Positions 16,116-23,824 of a DNA stretch of 63,371 bases are shown here, one piece after another (position 1 is the stretch's first letter; every line of letters starts with the position of its first letter). This stretch comes from Sphingomonas sanguinis (GTDB taxonomy: Bacteria > Pseudomonadota > Alphaproteobacteria > Sphingomonadales > Sphingomonadaceae). A program made the translations under genes and the position numbers. Where the stretch lies: contig NZ_LDTE01000067.1 in NCBI RefSeq assembly GCF_001476905.1, forward strand, positions 1-63,371, given 5' to 3'. The notes under the pieces were generated by a model. That model was not told the origin of the DNA. It saw nothing but the letters and a program-made list of their open reading frames with translations, and ran no database searches.

Positions 16116-17228
16116 ATGACCATGAAGCGTATCGCCCTCCTCATGCCGTTCCTTCTCGCCAGCCCGGCGTCCGGCATGGCCGGCACCGTGCCATCGGCCA
16201 CCGCGACCGCCGACGACCGGGTGCTGGCCACATTGCAGCGTCAGCTTTTCCCCACCGTTACGGCCATGATGGCGACCCCGGCTGCCCGAGCGCTGCTGGC
16301 CGAGCGGGCCGGGCGTGATGCCCGGTGCAAGGGCGATACCAGCTGCCGGATCGAAGCCGCGCGCTGGTCGGATGCGGATATCGCGCGGCTGGCGACGCAG
16401 GGCGACGGGGCCGCGATCCGGCGCGAACTGGCCGGGCTGAACAAGGTCATCGCCGTCTATGCCCAGGGGGTGGCCCCCGCCTATCCGCTGATCGACGGGC
16501 CGGGCGTCACCGGTCCGGCCCTGATGGCTCTGGTCGCCACCGCCCTCGCCTCCGGCGACGCGCTGCGGGCCGAACCGGTCTCGGCCCATGATCCGGGTCT
16601 CGCCCTGGCCCTCACCCTGCTGGACTCGGCTGATCGGCTGGAGGCCGTCCACTTCGGCCCGCTGGCGGCCCAGGAGAATGCGCTCGCCTTCCGTCATGCC
16701 CGGACGGTTGCCTGGTCGCGCTACAAATACAGCGCGATCATCGTGCCAGGTATCGGTCCCGAAGACCTGACCACCCCGCTCAGCGCGGCGGGCAAGCTCA
16801 ACGTCCATATGGCCGCCGCCCGCTATCGTGCGGGACTGGCCCCGTTCATCATCCTGAGCGGCTCGGCCGTCCACCCGCGCGGCACGCTCTTCTTCGAGGC
16901 GATCGAGATGCGGCGCGCGCTGATCGAACGCTACGGCGTGCCGGCGGAGGCGTTGGTGGTCGATCCCTATGCCCGCCACACGACCACCAATGTGCGCAAC
17001 GCGGCCCGCCTTCTCGCGGCCATGAACGCACCATCGAAACCGGCGCTGGTCGTCACCAATGTCGGGCAGGCCAGCTATATCGCCGGGCCCGCCTTCGCCG
17101 AGCGCAACCAGCGCGAGCTCGGCTACCAGCCCGCCGAGATCAAGGCGCAACGCTCGCCCAATGAAGTCGAGATTCTGCCCCGCCGAACCGGGCTGTTCAT
17201 CGACCCCGCCGACCCTCTCGATCCCTGA
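16116..17228 (+). CDS. YdcF-family (DUF218) exported protein
   Basis: 370 residues, start supported by CGGGAG upstream of the ATG at 16116. It has a signal peptide ending at about MAG. The C-terminal half is the DUF218/YdcF fold: YSAIIVPGIGPEDL, FIILSGSAVHPRG, then RYGVPAEALVVDPYARHTTTN. The N-terminal half (about 25-200) is helical with a Cys pair (ARCKGDTSC). YdcF relatives include the envelope proteins ElyC and SanA; some bind S-adenosylmethionine. Third gene of the ROK-controlled operon. The exact reaction is not known. Confidence 0.8.
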   Translation: MTMKRIALLMPFLLASPASGMAGTVPSATATADDRVLATLQRQLFPTVTAMMATPAARALLAERAGRDARCKGDTSCRIEAARWSDADIARLATQGDGAAIRRELAGLNKVIAVYAQGVAPAYPLIDGPGVTGPALMALVATALASGDALRAEPVSAHDPGLALALTLLDSADRLEAVHFGPLAAQENALAFRHARTVAWSRYKYSAIIVPGIGPEDLTTPLSAAGKLNVHMAAARYRAGLAPFIILSGSAVHPRGTLFFEAIEMRRALIERYGVPAEALVVDPYARHTTTNVRNAARLLAAMNAPSKPALVVTNVGQASYIAGPAFAERNQRELGYQPAEIKAQRSPNEVEILPRRTGLFIDPADPLDP

Positions 17229-17239
17229 CCTGGGCCGCA

Positions 17240-18157
17240 TTACGGCGTTCGGCCCGCAAGCCTTTCGACCAGGAAGTCGACGAACACACGCACCCGCGCG
17301 GGCGTTGTCGAGCCGCCGACAAAGACGGCATGGATCAGCTCGACATCGCCCGGATTATATTCCTCCAGCAGCGGCACCAGCCGCCCTTCGGCGATGTCGG
17401 TCGCGACGCTGAAGCGGCCGACGCGGGTGATGCCGACCCCAGCCACCGCGAGCTGCCCCAGCGTCTCGCCATTATTGGCAACGATCCCGCCCTCGATGCT
17501 CAGCGCGAAGTCCCGTCCATCCCGGCGGAACGGCCAGATCGGTTCGGCCCGGCGGAAGTTGAAGCTGAGGCAATTATGGGCGTGCAGGTCCTCCGGCACC
17601 CGCGGCGTGCCCGCCCGCGCCAAATAGTCGGGCGAGGCGACGATCACCCGGCCGGACTCGCCCAGCTTGCGCGCGGTCAGCCCGCTATCGGCGAGCGGAC
17701 CGAAGCGGATCGCGACATCGGCCTGTCCGCCCGCGACATCGACCAGCGTGTCGGTCAATGCCATGTCGATCAGGATATGCGGATAGGCCCGCGCGAAATC
17801 GCCGAGCAGTGGCACGATACACAGCCGTCCGTGTGACAGCGCCGCATTGATCCGCAGCCGCCCGCGCGGCGCGCCCTGATCGGCGATCTGCTGCTCGGCA
17901 TCGTCGAGATCGGCGAGGATACGCCGCGCGGCGAGCAGATAGGCCTGCCCCTCGGCGGTCAGCGTCAGCGCGCGGGTCGACCGCAGCAACAATCGCACGC
18001 CCAGCCGTGCCTCGATCCGGTCGACCGCCCGCGCCACTGCCGATGGCGTCAGCCCCAGCGTGCGTCCGGCCGCGGAAAAGCTGCCCGCCTCCACGACGCT
18101 TGCGAACAGGGCGAGCGACCGGGCGCGGTCCTCTTGGCCGGCAAGCTTTGCATCCAA
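17240..18157 (-). CDS. LysR-family transcriptional regulator
   Basis: About 305 residues from a TTG at 18157. The start is supported by the leader GCAAAGGA just upstream, the same octamer that precedes the divergent aldo/keto reductase gene. The frame is open further upstream to 18211, but that part has no LysR character. The helix-turn-helix (FSAAGRTLGLTPSAVARAVDRIEARLG) and a LysR substrate-binding domain (about 90-295) are clear. It probably regulates the divergent reductase and MFS genes. The effector is unknown. Confidence 0.85.
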   Translation of the reverse strand: MDAKLAGQEDRARSLALFASVVEAGSFSAAGRTLGLTPSAVARAVDRIEARLGVRLLLRSTRALTLTAEGQAYLLAARRILADLDDAEQQIADQGAPRGRLRINAALSHGRLCIVPLLGDFARAYPHILIDMALTDTLVDVAGGQADVAIRFGPLADSGLTARKLGESGRVIVASPDYLARAGTPRVPEDLHAHNCLSFNFRRAEPIWPFRRDGRDFALSIEGGIVANNGETLGQLAVAGVGITRVGRFSVATDIAEGRLVPLLEEYNPGDVELIHAVFVGGSTTPARVRVFVDFLVERLAGRTP

Positions 18158-18248
18158 TGCACAAATCCTTTGCTCCGGCAGGGCATTCCGCCGCCTGGCC
18201 CGACCGGCCATTTATGCGCCAGACCACGACATTCGCAAAGGACCTGTG

Positions 18249-19283
18249 ATGGAATATCGGCAATTGGGATCGTCCGGCCTACGCGTACCCGCCCTGTCGT
18301 TCGGAGCCGCCACGTTCGGCGGCAAGGGAACGCTGTTCAGCGCCTGGGGCACAAGCGACGCCGCCGAGGCGCGGCGGCTGGTCGACATCTGCCTCGACGC
18401 GGGGGTCACGCTGTTCGACACTGCGGACATCTATTCCGACGGTGCATCGGAAGAGGTGTTGGGCGCGGCGATCAAGGGGCGGCGCGATGCCGTCCTGATC
18501 TCGACCAAGACCGGCCTGCCGGTCGGCGACGGCCCACAGGATTGGGGCGCGTCGCGGGCGCGGCTGATCGGTGCGGTAGAGGCGGCGTTGCGGCGGCTCG
18601 GCACCGACTATCTCGACCTGCTCCAGCTCCACGCCTTCGACGCCTCGACGCCTACCGAGGAGGTGATGGGGACGCTCGACCGGCTGATCGCCGACGGCAA
18701 GGTCCGCTATGCTGGCGTCTCCAACTATCCCGGCTGGCAGATCATGAAGGCGCAAAGCCTGGCCGATCGCCATGGCTGGCCGCGCCTCGTCGCGCATCAG
18801 GTCTATTATTCGCTGATCGGCCGCGCCTACGAATGGGACCTGATGCCGCTGGCGGCCGATCAGGGCGTCGGTGCGCTGGTCTGGAGTCCGCTCGGCTGGG
18901 GACGGTTGACCGGCAAGATCGGACGCGGACGGCCGATCCCGGCGGGCAGTCGCCTGCACGACACCGCCCAGTTCGCGCCGCCGGTCGAGGATGAGCATCT
19001 CTATCGCGTGGTCGACGCGCTGGAGGCGGTGGCGGCGGAGACCGGCAAGACCGTACCCCAGGTCGCGATCAACTGGCTGTTGCGGCGGCCGACCGTGGCG
19101 TCGGTCATCATCGGCGCGCGAGACGAAGCGCAACTCCGCGACAATCTGGGCGCCGTCGGCTGGACCCTGACGCCCGAGCAGGTCGCCTCGCTCGATGCGG
19201 CGAGCGACGTGCTGCCGCCCTATCCGCACACGCCCTATCGGCAGCAGGAGGGTTTTGCCCGCCTCGCGCCGCCGATGGTTTGA
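18249..19283 (+). CDS. Aldo/keto reductase
   Basis: 344 residues, with leader GCAAAGGA upstream of the ATG at 18249. The catalytic tetrad is visible: Asp and Tyr in FDTADIYSDG, Lys in LISTKTG, His in LLQLHAFD. The C-terminal NADPH-binding pattern VIIGARDEAQLRDNLGA is present. It is a cytoplasmic NADPH-dependent reductase or oxidoreductase of the YajO/potassium-channel-beta-like branch, acting on small aldehydes or ketones. The LysR gene is divergent and an MFS exporter gene follows 12 bp downstream, a common redox/export pairing. Confidence 0.88.
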   Translation: MEYRQLGSSGLRVPALSFGAATFGGKGTLFSAWGTSDAAEARRLVDICLDAGVTLFDTADIYSDGASEEVLGAAIKGRRDAVLISTKTGLPVGDGPQDWGASRARLIGAVEAALRRLGTDYLDLLQLHAFDASTPTEEVMGTLDRLIADGKVRYAGVSNYPGWQIMKAQSLADRHGWPRLVAHQVYYSLIGRAYEWDLMPLAADQGVGALVWSPLGWGRLTGKIGRGRPIPAGSRLHDTAQFAPPVEDEHLYRVVDALEAVAAETGKTVPQVAINWLLRRPTVASVIIGARDEAQLRDNLGAVGWTLTPEQVASLDAASDVLPPYPHTPYRQQEGFARLAPPMV

Positions 19284-19295
19284 GGAACCCAAATC

Positions 19296-20471
19296 ATGAA
19301 ATTCCACTCTGGGCTGATCGCACTGGCGGTCGGCGCTTTCGGCATCGGCGTGACCGAGTTCGCGCCGATGGGCATGTTGCCGGTGATCGCCAGTGACCTG
19401 CACATATCGATACCATCCGCCGGATTGCTCATCAGCGCCTATGCGATGGGCGTGCTGATCGGTGCGCCGTTGATGACGCTGACCACCACGAGGTTCGACC
19501 GCCGGACGTTGCTGATCGCACTGATGGGCATCTTCACCCTGGGCAACGCGCTGTCGGCGCTGGCGGACGGATACTGGATGCTGATGGCGGCGCGGGTCAT
19601 TACCTCGTTCAATCACGGTGCGTTCTTCGGCGTCGGGTCGGTGGTGGCCGCCAGCCTGGTGCCGCCGGACAAGCGTGCGGGCGCGGTGGCCGCGATGTTC
19701 ACCGGGCTGACCGTCGCCACGATCGGCGGCGTGCCGTTGGCGACCTGGGTGAGCGAGGCAATCGGCTGGCGCACCGCCTTTGCCGGGATCGCGGGTGTAG
19801 GGGCGGTCGCCATGCTGTCGCTACGCCTCGCCCTCCCCTCGCTACCCTCGACAGGGGATGGCGACATACGCGGGGAACTGCGTGTCCTCACGCGGGGGCC
19901 CGTGATGATGGCGCTCGCCCTGACGACGATCGGCTTTGGCGGAGTTTTCACGGTCTTCACCTATATCGTGCCGATCCTGCGCGACGTGACGCATGGCTCG
20001 ACCGGCTATATCACAGCGATGCTGATGCTGTTCGGGATCGGCGCGACCATCGGCAATGGTTTGGGTGGTCGACTGGCGGACCGGTCGGTCGATCGGACGT
20101 TGATGACCATGCTGGCGATCATGGCCCTCACCCTGCTGGGCTTCACAATCTTGATGCAATGGCCGGTGACCGCCTCCATCGCGATCCTGATCTGGGGCAT
20201 TGCCAGCTTCGCGATCGTGCCGCCACTGCAGATGCGGGTGATGGACGCCGCCTCGGACGCGCCGAATCTGGCCTCCGCGATGAACATCGGAGCGTTCAAC
20301 CTGGGCAATGCCGTCGGCGCGGCGCTGGGCGGCGGCGTGATTTCAGCCGGGCTAGGCCTGCCTGCCGTTTCGCTGGCGGGGGCGGCGATGGCCGCCCTGG
20401 CGTTGGTCACGCTGCTAGTGTCACGCCGTCGAGCAGGCACTTTTGTTCAGAGGGAGGAGGCACTGACATAA
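19296..20471 (+). CDS. MFS exporter (AraJ/drug-efflux-like)
   Basis: 391 residues with about 12 membrane helices. It starts MKFHSGLIALAVGAFGIGVTEF, the opening of DHA1-type sugar/drug exporters such as AraJ and YdhP, and carries the motif-A-like RFDRRTLL loop after helix 2. It probably uses the proton gradient to expel a small compound, perhaps a sugar-like molecule or a drug. The substrate is unknown. It follows the aldo/keto reductase in one operon. Its last 25 bp overlap tail-to-tail with the TauE gene on the other strand. Confidence 0.85.
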   Translation: MKFHSGLIALAVGAFGIGVTEFAPMGMLPVIASDLHISIPSAGLLISAYAMGVLIGAPLMTLTTTRFDRRTLLIALMGIFTLGNALSALADGYWMLMAARVITSFNHGAFFGVGSVVAASLVPPDKRAGAVAAMFTGLTVATIGGVPLATWVSEAIGWRTAFAGIAGVGAVAMLSLRLALPSLPSTGDGDIRGELRVLTRGPVMMALALTTIGFGGVFTVFTYIVPILRDVTHGSTGYITAMLMLFGIGATIGNGLGGRLADRSVDRTLMTMLAIMALTLLGFTILMQWPVTASIAILIWGIASFAIVPPLQMRVMDAASDAPNLASAMNIGAFNLGNAVGAALGGGVISAGLGLPAVSLAGAAMAALALVTLLVSRRRAGTFVQREEALT

Positions 20472-21226
20472 AGGCCGACACCGATCACCACCGCGGCAAA
20501 ACCCCGCTCCAGCACGCCCTTGCGCCCGCCGAGCCGTTTGCCCAGCGCAATGCCGCCGATCGTGCCACCGACACCGCCCGTCACCAGCCATGCGGTGAGC
20601 GTCCAGTCGACCAGCCCCGATGCGGCATAGGACGCCGCGGTGGTCAGCCCCAGCGCGCTGACCACCACCAGCGAGGTACCGATGGCGAAGGGCAGCGGCA
20701 TGGCGGTCGCCAGGACCAGCCCCGGCACGATCAGGAACCCGCCACCGATCCCGAAGAACCCGGCGGCGAGCCCTACGCCCAGCCCGATCGGTACCAGGCG
20801 CGGCAGCAGCGTCGCGGCACTCCCCCGCGTCAGCCGGACATCCGGCGCCTCCGCCGTCCGTCGCGGTCGCAGCATCGAAAAGCCCACTCCGATCATCAGC
20901 AACCCGAACAGCACCAGCAGGCGCTTGCCGTCAAACGCCTTGCCCAGTTCCGCACCCAGCGCCGCCCCGATCATGCCCGACGCCGCGAACACACCCGCAC
21001 AGCGCCACTTGACCCGGCCCGCCCGTGCATGACCGATCAGGCTGGCGACCGCATTGACCGTGACCGCCACCGCCGCCGTGCCGATCGCGGCATGGGGTGA
21101 CCCGACGCCGACGACGTAGACCAGCAGCGGAACGGCCAGAATCGATCCGCCCCCGCCGACAAGGCCCAGGATCAGGCCGATCACCCCGCCCGAGGCAAGT
21201 GCGGCAAGGATGGTGAGGCTACTCAT
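20447..21226 (-). CDS. TauE/SafE-family sulfite/organosulfur exporter
   Basis: 259 residues with about eight hydrophobic segments and the family's Gly-rich repeats (VIGLILGLVGGGGSILAVPLL and, in the second half, FFGIGGGFLIVPGLVLA). TauE/SafE proteins move sulfite or other small sulfur anions across the inner membrane. It is the last gene of a minus-strand operon with the ArsR regulator and the rhodanese gene, which suits export of sulfite formed during persulfide oxidation. Confidence 0.88.
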   Translation of the reverse strand: MSSLTILAALASGGVIGLILGLVGGGGSILAVPLLVYVVGVGSPHAAIGTAAVAVTVNAVASLIGHARAGRVKWRCAGVFAASGMIGAALGAELGKAFDGKRLLVLFGLLMIGVGFSMLRPRRTAEAPDVRLTRGSAATLLPRLVPIGLGVGLAAGFFGIGGGFLIVPGLVLATAMPLPFAIGTSLVVVSALGLTTAASYAASGLVDWTLTAWLVTGGVGGTIGGIALGKRLGGRKGVLERGFAAVVIGVGLYVSASSL

Positions 21227-21233
21227 GACCCGC

Positions 21234-21752
21234 TTACGCGGCCGCGCGCCGGTTCCAGGGCATCAGGCGCAGCAGGTTGGCCATGCCACACCAGCCACTC
21301 GCGCCCGCGAATATCAGCCCTGCGCCGACGAATGCCGACAGACCGAAAAAGCCGGGTGCGACGAACAGGCCAAGCAGCACGCCGATCAGGACCAGCGCGC
21401 CCGCCGTGATCTGCACCTGACGCATGATTTCGATCGGCTGCGACCGATCGGTGAGGGTCGGATGGCCCGCGCCGCGCCACGCCTCGATCCCGCCGCCCAG
21501 GACATAGGCCGGGGCGGCGCCCGCCGCCGCGCGAAGCTGGTCCGCATTGGCTGCGGTACGCATTCCCGACTTGCAGTGAAAAATGATCGGCCTGCCGTCG
21601 CCCGCCAGCTCGCCGATCCGGTCCAGCGGCAGGTTCACGGCGCTGGCAATCCACTCGCGCGCGTGTTCGTCGGCGCCACGAATATCGATCAGCCGCGCGC
21701 CTGCGGTGATGGCGGCGCGGGCTTCGGCGGGAGACAGGGTGACAAGGGTCAT
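21234..21752 (-). CDS. Rhodanese domain with two-helix membrane tail
   Basis: 172 residues from the ATG at 21752. Residues 1-110 are a rhodanese domain with catalytic Cys60 in HCKSGMRT. The C-terminal part has two membrane helices (about 122-165) of the YgaP/DUF2892 type. It carries sulfane sulfur on Cys60 at the inner face of the membrane, passing it between persulfide and acceptors such as thiosulfate or glutathione. It lies four bases after the ArsR stop and eight bases before the TauE gene, in the same operon. Confidence 0.88.
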   Translation of the reverse strand: MTLVTLSPAEARAAITAGARLIDIRGADEHAREWIASAVNLPLDRIGELAGDGRPIIFHCKSGMRTAANADQLRAAAGAAPAYVLGGGIEAWRGAGHPTLTDRSQPIEIMRQVQITAGALVLIGVLLGLFVAPGFFGLSAFVGAGLIFAGASGWCGMANLLRLMPWNRRAAA

Positions 21753-21756
21753 CACA

Positions 21757-22080
21757 TCAATCCTTGCAATAGAGTTGGTACAGGGTGGCGAGCAGCGTTT
21801 CGACGCGCGGGTCGGCGATGGCGTACCAGAGCGTCTGGCTCTCACGCCGATAGGTGACGAGGCCTTCGTCGCGCATCTTCGCGAGATGCTGCGAACAGGC
21901 GGATTGCGACAGGCCGACATCGCGGGCGAGATCGCCAACCGTCACCTCGCCATGTTCGACCAGCTTGCACAGCAGCATCAGGCGGCGGGCGTTGCCGATG
22001 GCCTTCAGCGTGTAGGCCACGCCGCCCGCCTTCTTCTCGAACGTCGCCAGGTCCATCGGCGGTTTGAGCATCATCGCCAC
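21757..22080 (-). CDS. bigR: ArsR-family sulfane-sulfur-sensing repressor (BigR/SqrR-like)
   Basis: 107 residues from a GTG at 22080 (ATG 22074 or 22071 possible). It is a small winged-helix ArsR protein. C38 in MLLCKLVEHGE and C105 near the C-terminus (LYQLYCKD) occupy the positions of the redox-active Cys pair of BigR/SqrR/YgaV, which forms a di- or tetrasulfide when persulfides accumulate and then leaves DNA. C62 is extra. The operon it heads and the divergent persulfide dioxygenase gene share the AT-rich palindromic region 22084-22121. Confidence 0.85.
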   Translation of the reverse strand: MAMMLKPPMDLATFEKKAGGVAYTLKAIGNARRLMLLCKLVEHGEVTVGDLARDVGLSQSACSQHLAKMRDEGLVTYRRESQTLWYAIADPRVETLLATLYQLYCKD

Positions 22081-22109
22081 TCCATTAGATATTGCTTATG
22101 TAGCACTTC

Positions 22110-22121
22110 CTAATATATTAG
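22110..22121. promoter_or_regulatory. BigR-type operator palindrome
   Basis: CTAATATATTAG is a perfect 12-bp palindrome in the 62-bp gap between bigR and the persulfide dioxygenase gene. A related half-site (ATTAGATATT, 22084-22093) lies nearby. AT-rich palindromes of this kind are the known targets of BigR. Repression of both directions is likely. Confidence 0.65.
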
Positions 22122-22142
22122 CAAGGGCGAATGGAGGACATC

Positions 22143-23021
22143 ATGACCCGACCGGTGATCGAGGCGTTTTTCGACGAACCGACCAACACGATCAGTTATC
22201 TGGTCGGCGATCCTGCCACGCGCGCCGCCGCCGTGATCGATCCGGTGCTGGATTTCGACATGCCGAGCGGTGCCGCCGATACCCGGTCGGCCGAGAGAAT
22301 CCTGGCCTTCGCACGCGAACAGGACTGGCGGATCGCGATGGTGCTGGAAACGCATGCCCATGCCGATCATCTTTCGGCCGCTCCCTTCATCAAGGCCGCC
22401 ACGGGTGCGTGGATTGGGATCGGCGCGGCAATCCGCGACGTGCAGAAGATCTTCCGCCCGATGTTCGCGATGAAGGATCTGAAGACCGACGGCTCGGACT
22501 TCGACCGGTTGTTCGCGGATGGCGACCGCTTCGCGATTGGCGACCTGGCCGTAGAGGTGCTGCACGTACCCGGTCATACGCCAGCGGACATCGCATACCG
22601 GATCGGCGACGCCGCCTTCGTCGGCGACACGCTGTTCATGCCCGACTACGGCACGGCGCGCGCAGACTTTCCGGGCGGCGATGCGCGAACCCTCTATCGC
22701 TCGATCCGTCGATTGCTGGCGCTCCCCGACGAGACGCGGCTGTTCCTGTGCCATGATTACAAGGCGCCCGGCCGCGACGATTATCGCTGGGAAACGACGG
22801 TCGGTGAGCAGAAGCGCGCCAGCGTCCATGTCCATGACGGGGTCAGCGAGGACGACTTCGTCGCCATGCGCGAGCGGCGCGATGCTGGTCTTTCGGTCCC
22901 GAAGCTGCTGCTCCCCGCGATCCAGGTCAATATCCGCGCCGGTCGCTTCCATCGGGCCGAGGCGAACGGCGTATCCTATCTGCGCATCCCGGTGACGTGG
23001 GCATCATCCGCTATGCCGTGA
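22143..23021 (+). CDS. MBL-fold persulfide dioxygenase/sulfur-transfer hydrolase (Blh-like)
   Basis: 292 residues from the ATG at 22143, which has GGAGG five bases upstream; the ATG at 22131 lies ahead of that site. The metallo-beta-lactamase motif THAHADH places H71, H73, D75 and H76, with a further His in VPGHTPAD. This is the ETHE1/Blh subgroup, mononuclear iron enzymes that oxidise glutathione persulfide to sulfite. It is divergent from bigR, rhodanese and TauE genes, which would sense persulfide, carry sulfur and export the sulfite. Its 3' end overlaps the decayed chrA gene on the other strand. Confidence 0.88.
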   Translation: MTRPVIEAFFDEPTNTISYLVGDPATRAAAVIDPVLDFDMPSGAADTRSAERILAFAREQDWRIAMVLETHAHADHLSAAPFIKAATGAWIGIGAAIRDVQKIFRPMFAMKDLKTDGSDFDRLFADGDRFAIGDLAVEVLHVPGHTPADIAYRIGDAAFVGDTLFMPDYGTARADFPGGDARTLYRSIRRLLALPDETRLFLCHDYKAPGRDDYRWETTVGEQKRASVHVHDGVSEDDFVAMRERRDAGLSVPKLLLPAIQVNIRAGRFHRAEANGVSYLRIPVTWASSAMP

Positions 23022-23625
23022 CGGCGTGCGCCCATGAAGCCGCCACCAGCATCACCACCAAAACGATCGGGGGCGGCGGCGATCGCGAATAGCGGTCCGG
23101 GCAAGGCCTGCGCGGCGCCATAGCCGCCTAGGAACTGGTCATCGGTCATGAGGGCCGTCGGCACCAGATCGGCACGCAACAGCGGCAGGACGACATGCCC
23201 TCCGCCGAACACCAGCGCCCCTGCCCGGTAGAAGATGGCGAAAATCTCGGAACCCATACCTCCCGCCAGCATGGGGAGGCCGACCAGCAGCACCACAAAC
23301 AGCGTCAGGCTGATCAACCTCACTCGCCGCGAAACGGCCAAGGTCAGCCCTGTAGCGGGCGAAGCCGGAATTGCACGGCACAGCACCAGTCCCCCGGCCG
23401 CGCCGATCAGGATCGCGGCAATCTGTCCCACCGCACCGCCGACCAGTGCCAGTACCAGCTCGGCGGCCAGGGCGATGCCCCGTCGCCGCCAATTTGGCGT
23501 CAGCGTCTGCGCCATGCCCCAGACCGCCTGGGCGACGACGACGATCGCCACCAGCTTCAGGCCATGGATCGCAGCCTTGGCAAGCTCGCCATGCAGCCGC
23601 GCCGAACCATAGGCGACCCGTCTTG
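23011..23625 (-). pseudogene. chrA: Decayed chromate transporter gene (chrA remnant)
   Basis: The minus-strand frame reads a ChrA second half: RLHGELAKAAIHGLKLVAIV, then FAIFYRAGALVFGGGHVVLPLL and the signature FLGGYGAAQALPGPLFAIAA. A TAG lies just upstream at about 23625, so the first 100 or so residues are missing. After PLFAIAA the frame turns into non-membrane sequence (PDRFGGDAGGG). The next frame gives PPIVLVVMLVAASWAH and stops at 23011, like the last helix of the family, so an internal deletion or frameshift joined two parts. ChrA exports chromate or couples to sulfate; this copy cannot make a full protein. Confidence 0.75.
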
Positions 23626-23824
23626 GCTACGCCTCCAGCAACCGCCGGGCGCAGGTCCGGACGTGGTCGGCGATCAACCGGAAATCCGATTGGTCTCGCC
23701 CATCATATGTCATTGCATCGACACCACATGGATCAGACCGAAGCGTACCTTTCTTAAGCGTCCAGCAAAGATCCAGCAAAAATTGGCCATTATCGGCTCG
23801 CTCGAAAGACGAAGGGGGACGGAC
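23626..23824 (+). other. Upstream region of the secretion-like operon
   Basis: 199 bp with no gene. A short direct repeat (TCCAGCAAA twice, near 23760-23780) lies 45-65 bp before the ABC gene. AGGGGGA at about 23814 is the probable ribosome-binding site for its GTG start. Confidence 0.4.

Noticed and set aside
18158..18248. GCAAAGGA on both sides of the LysR/aldo-keto reductase gap as an operator pair
   Set aside because: Each copy sits exactly where the ribosome-binding site of the respective gene should be, so the repeat is better explained as two similar leaders.
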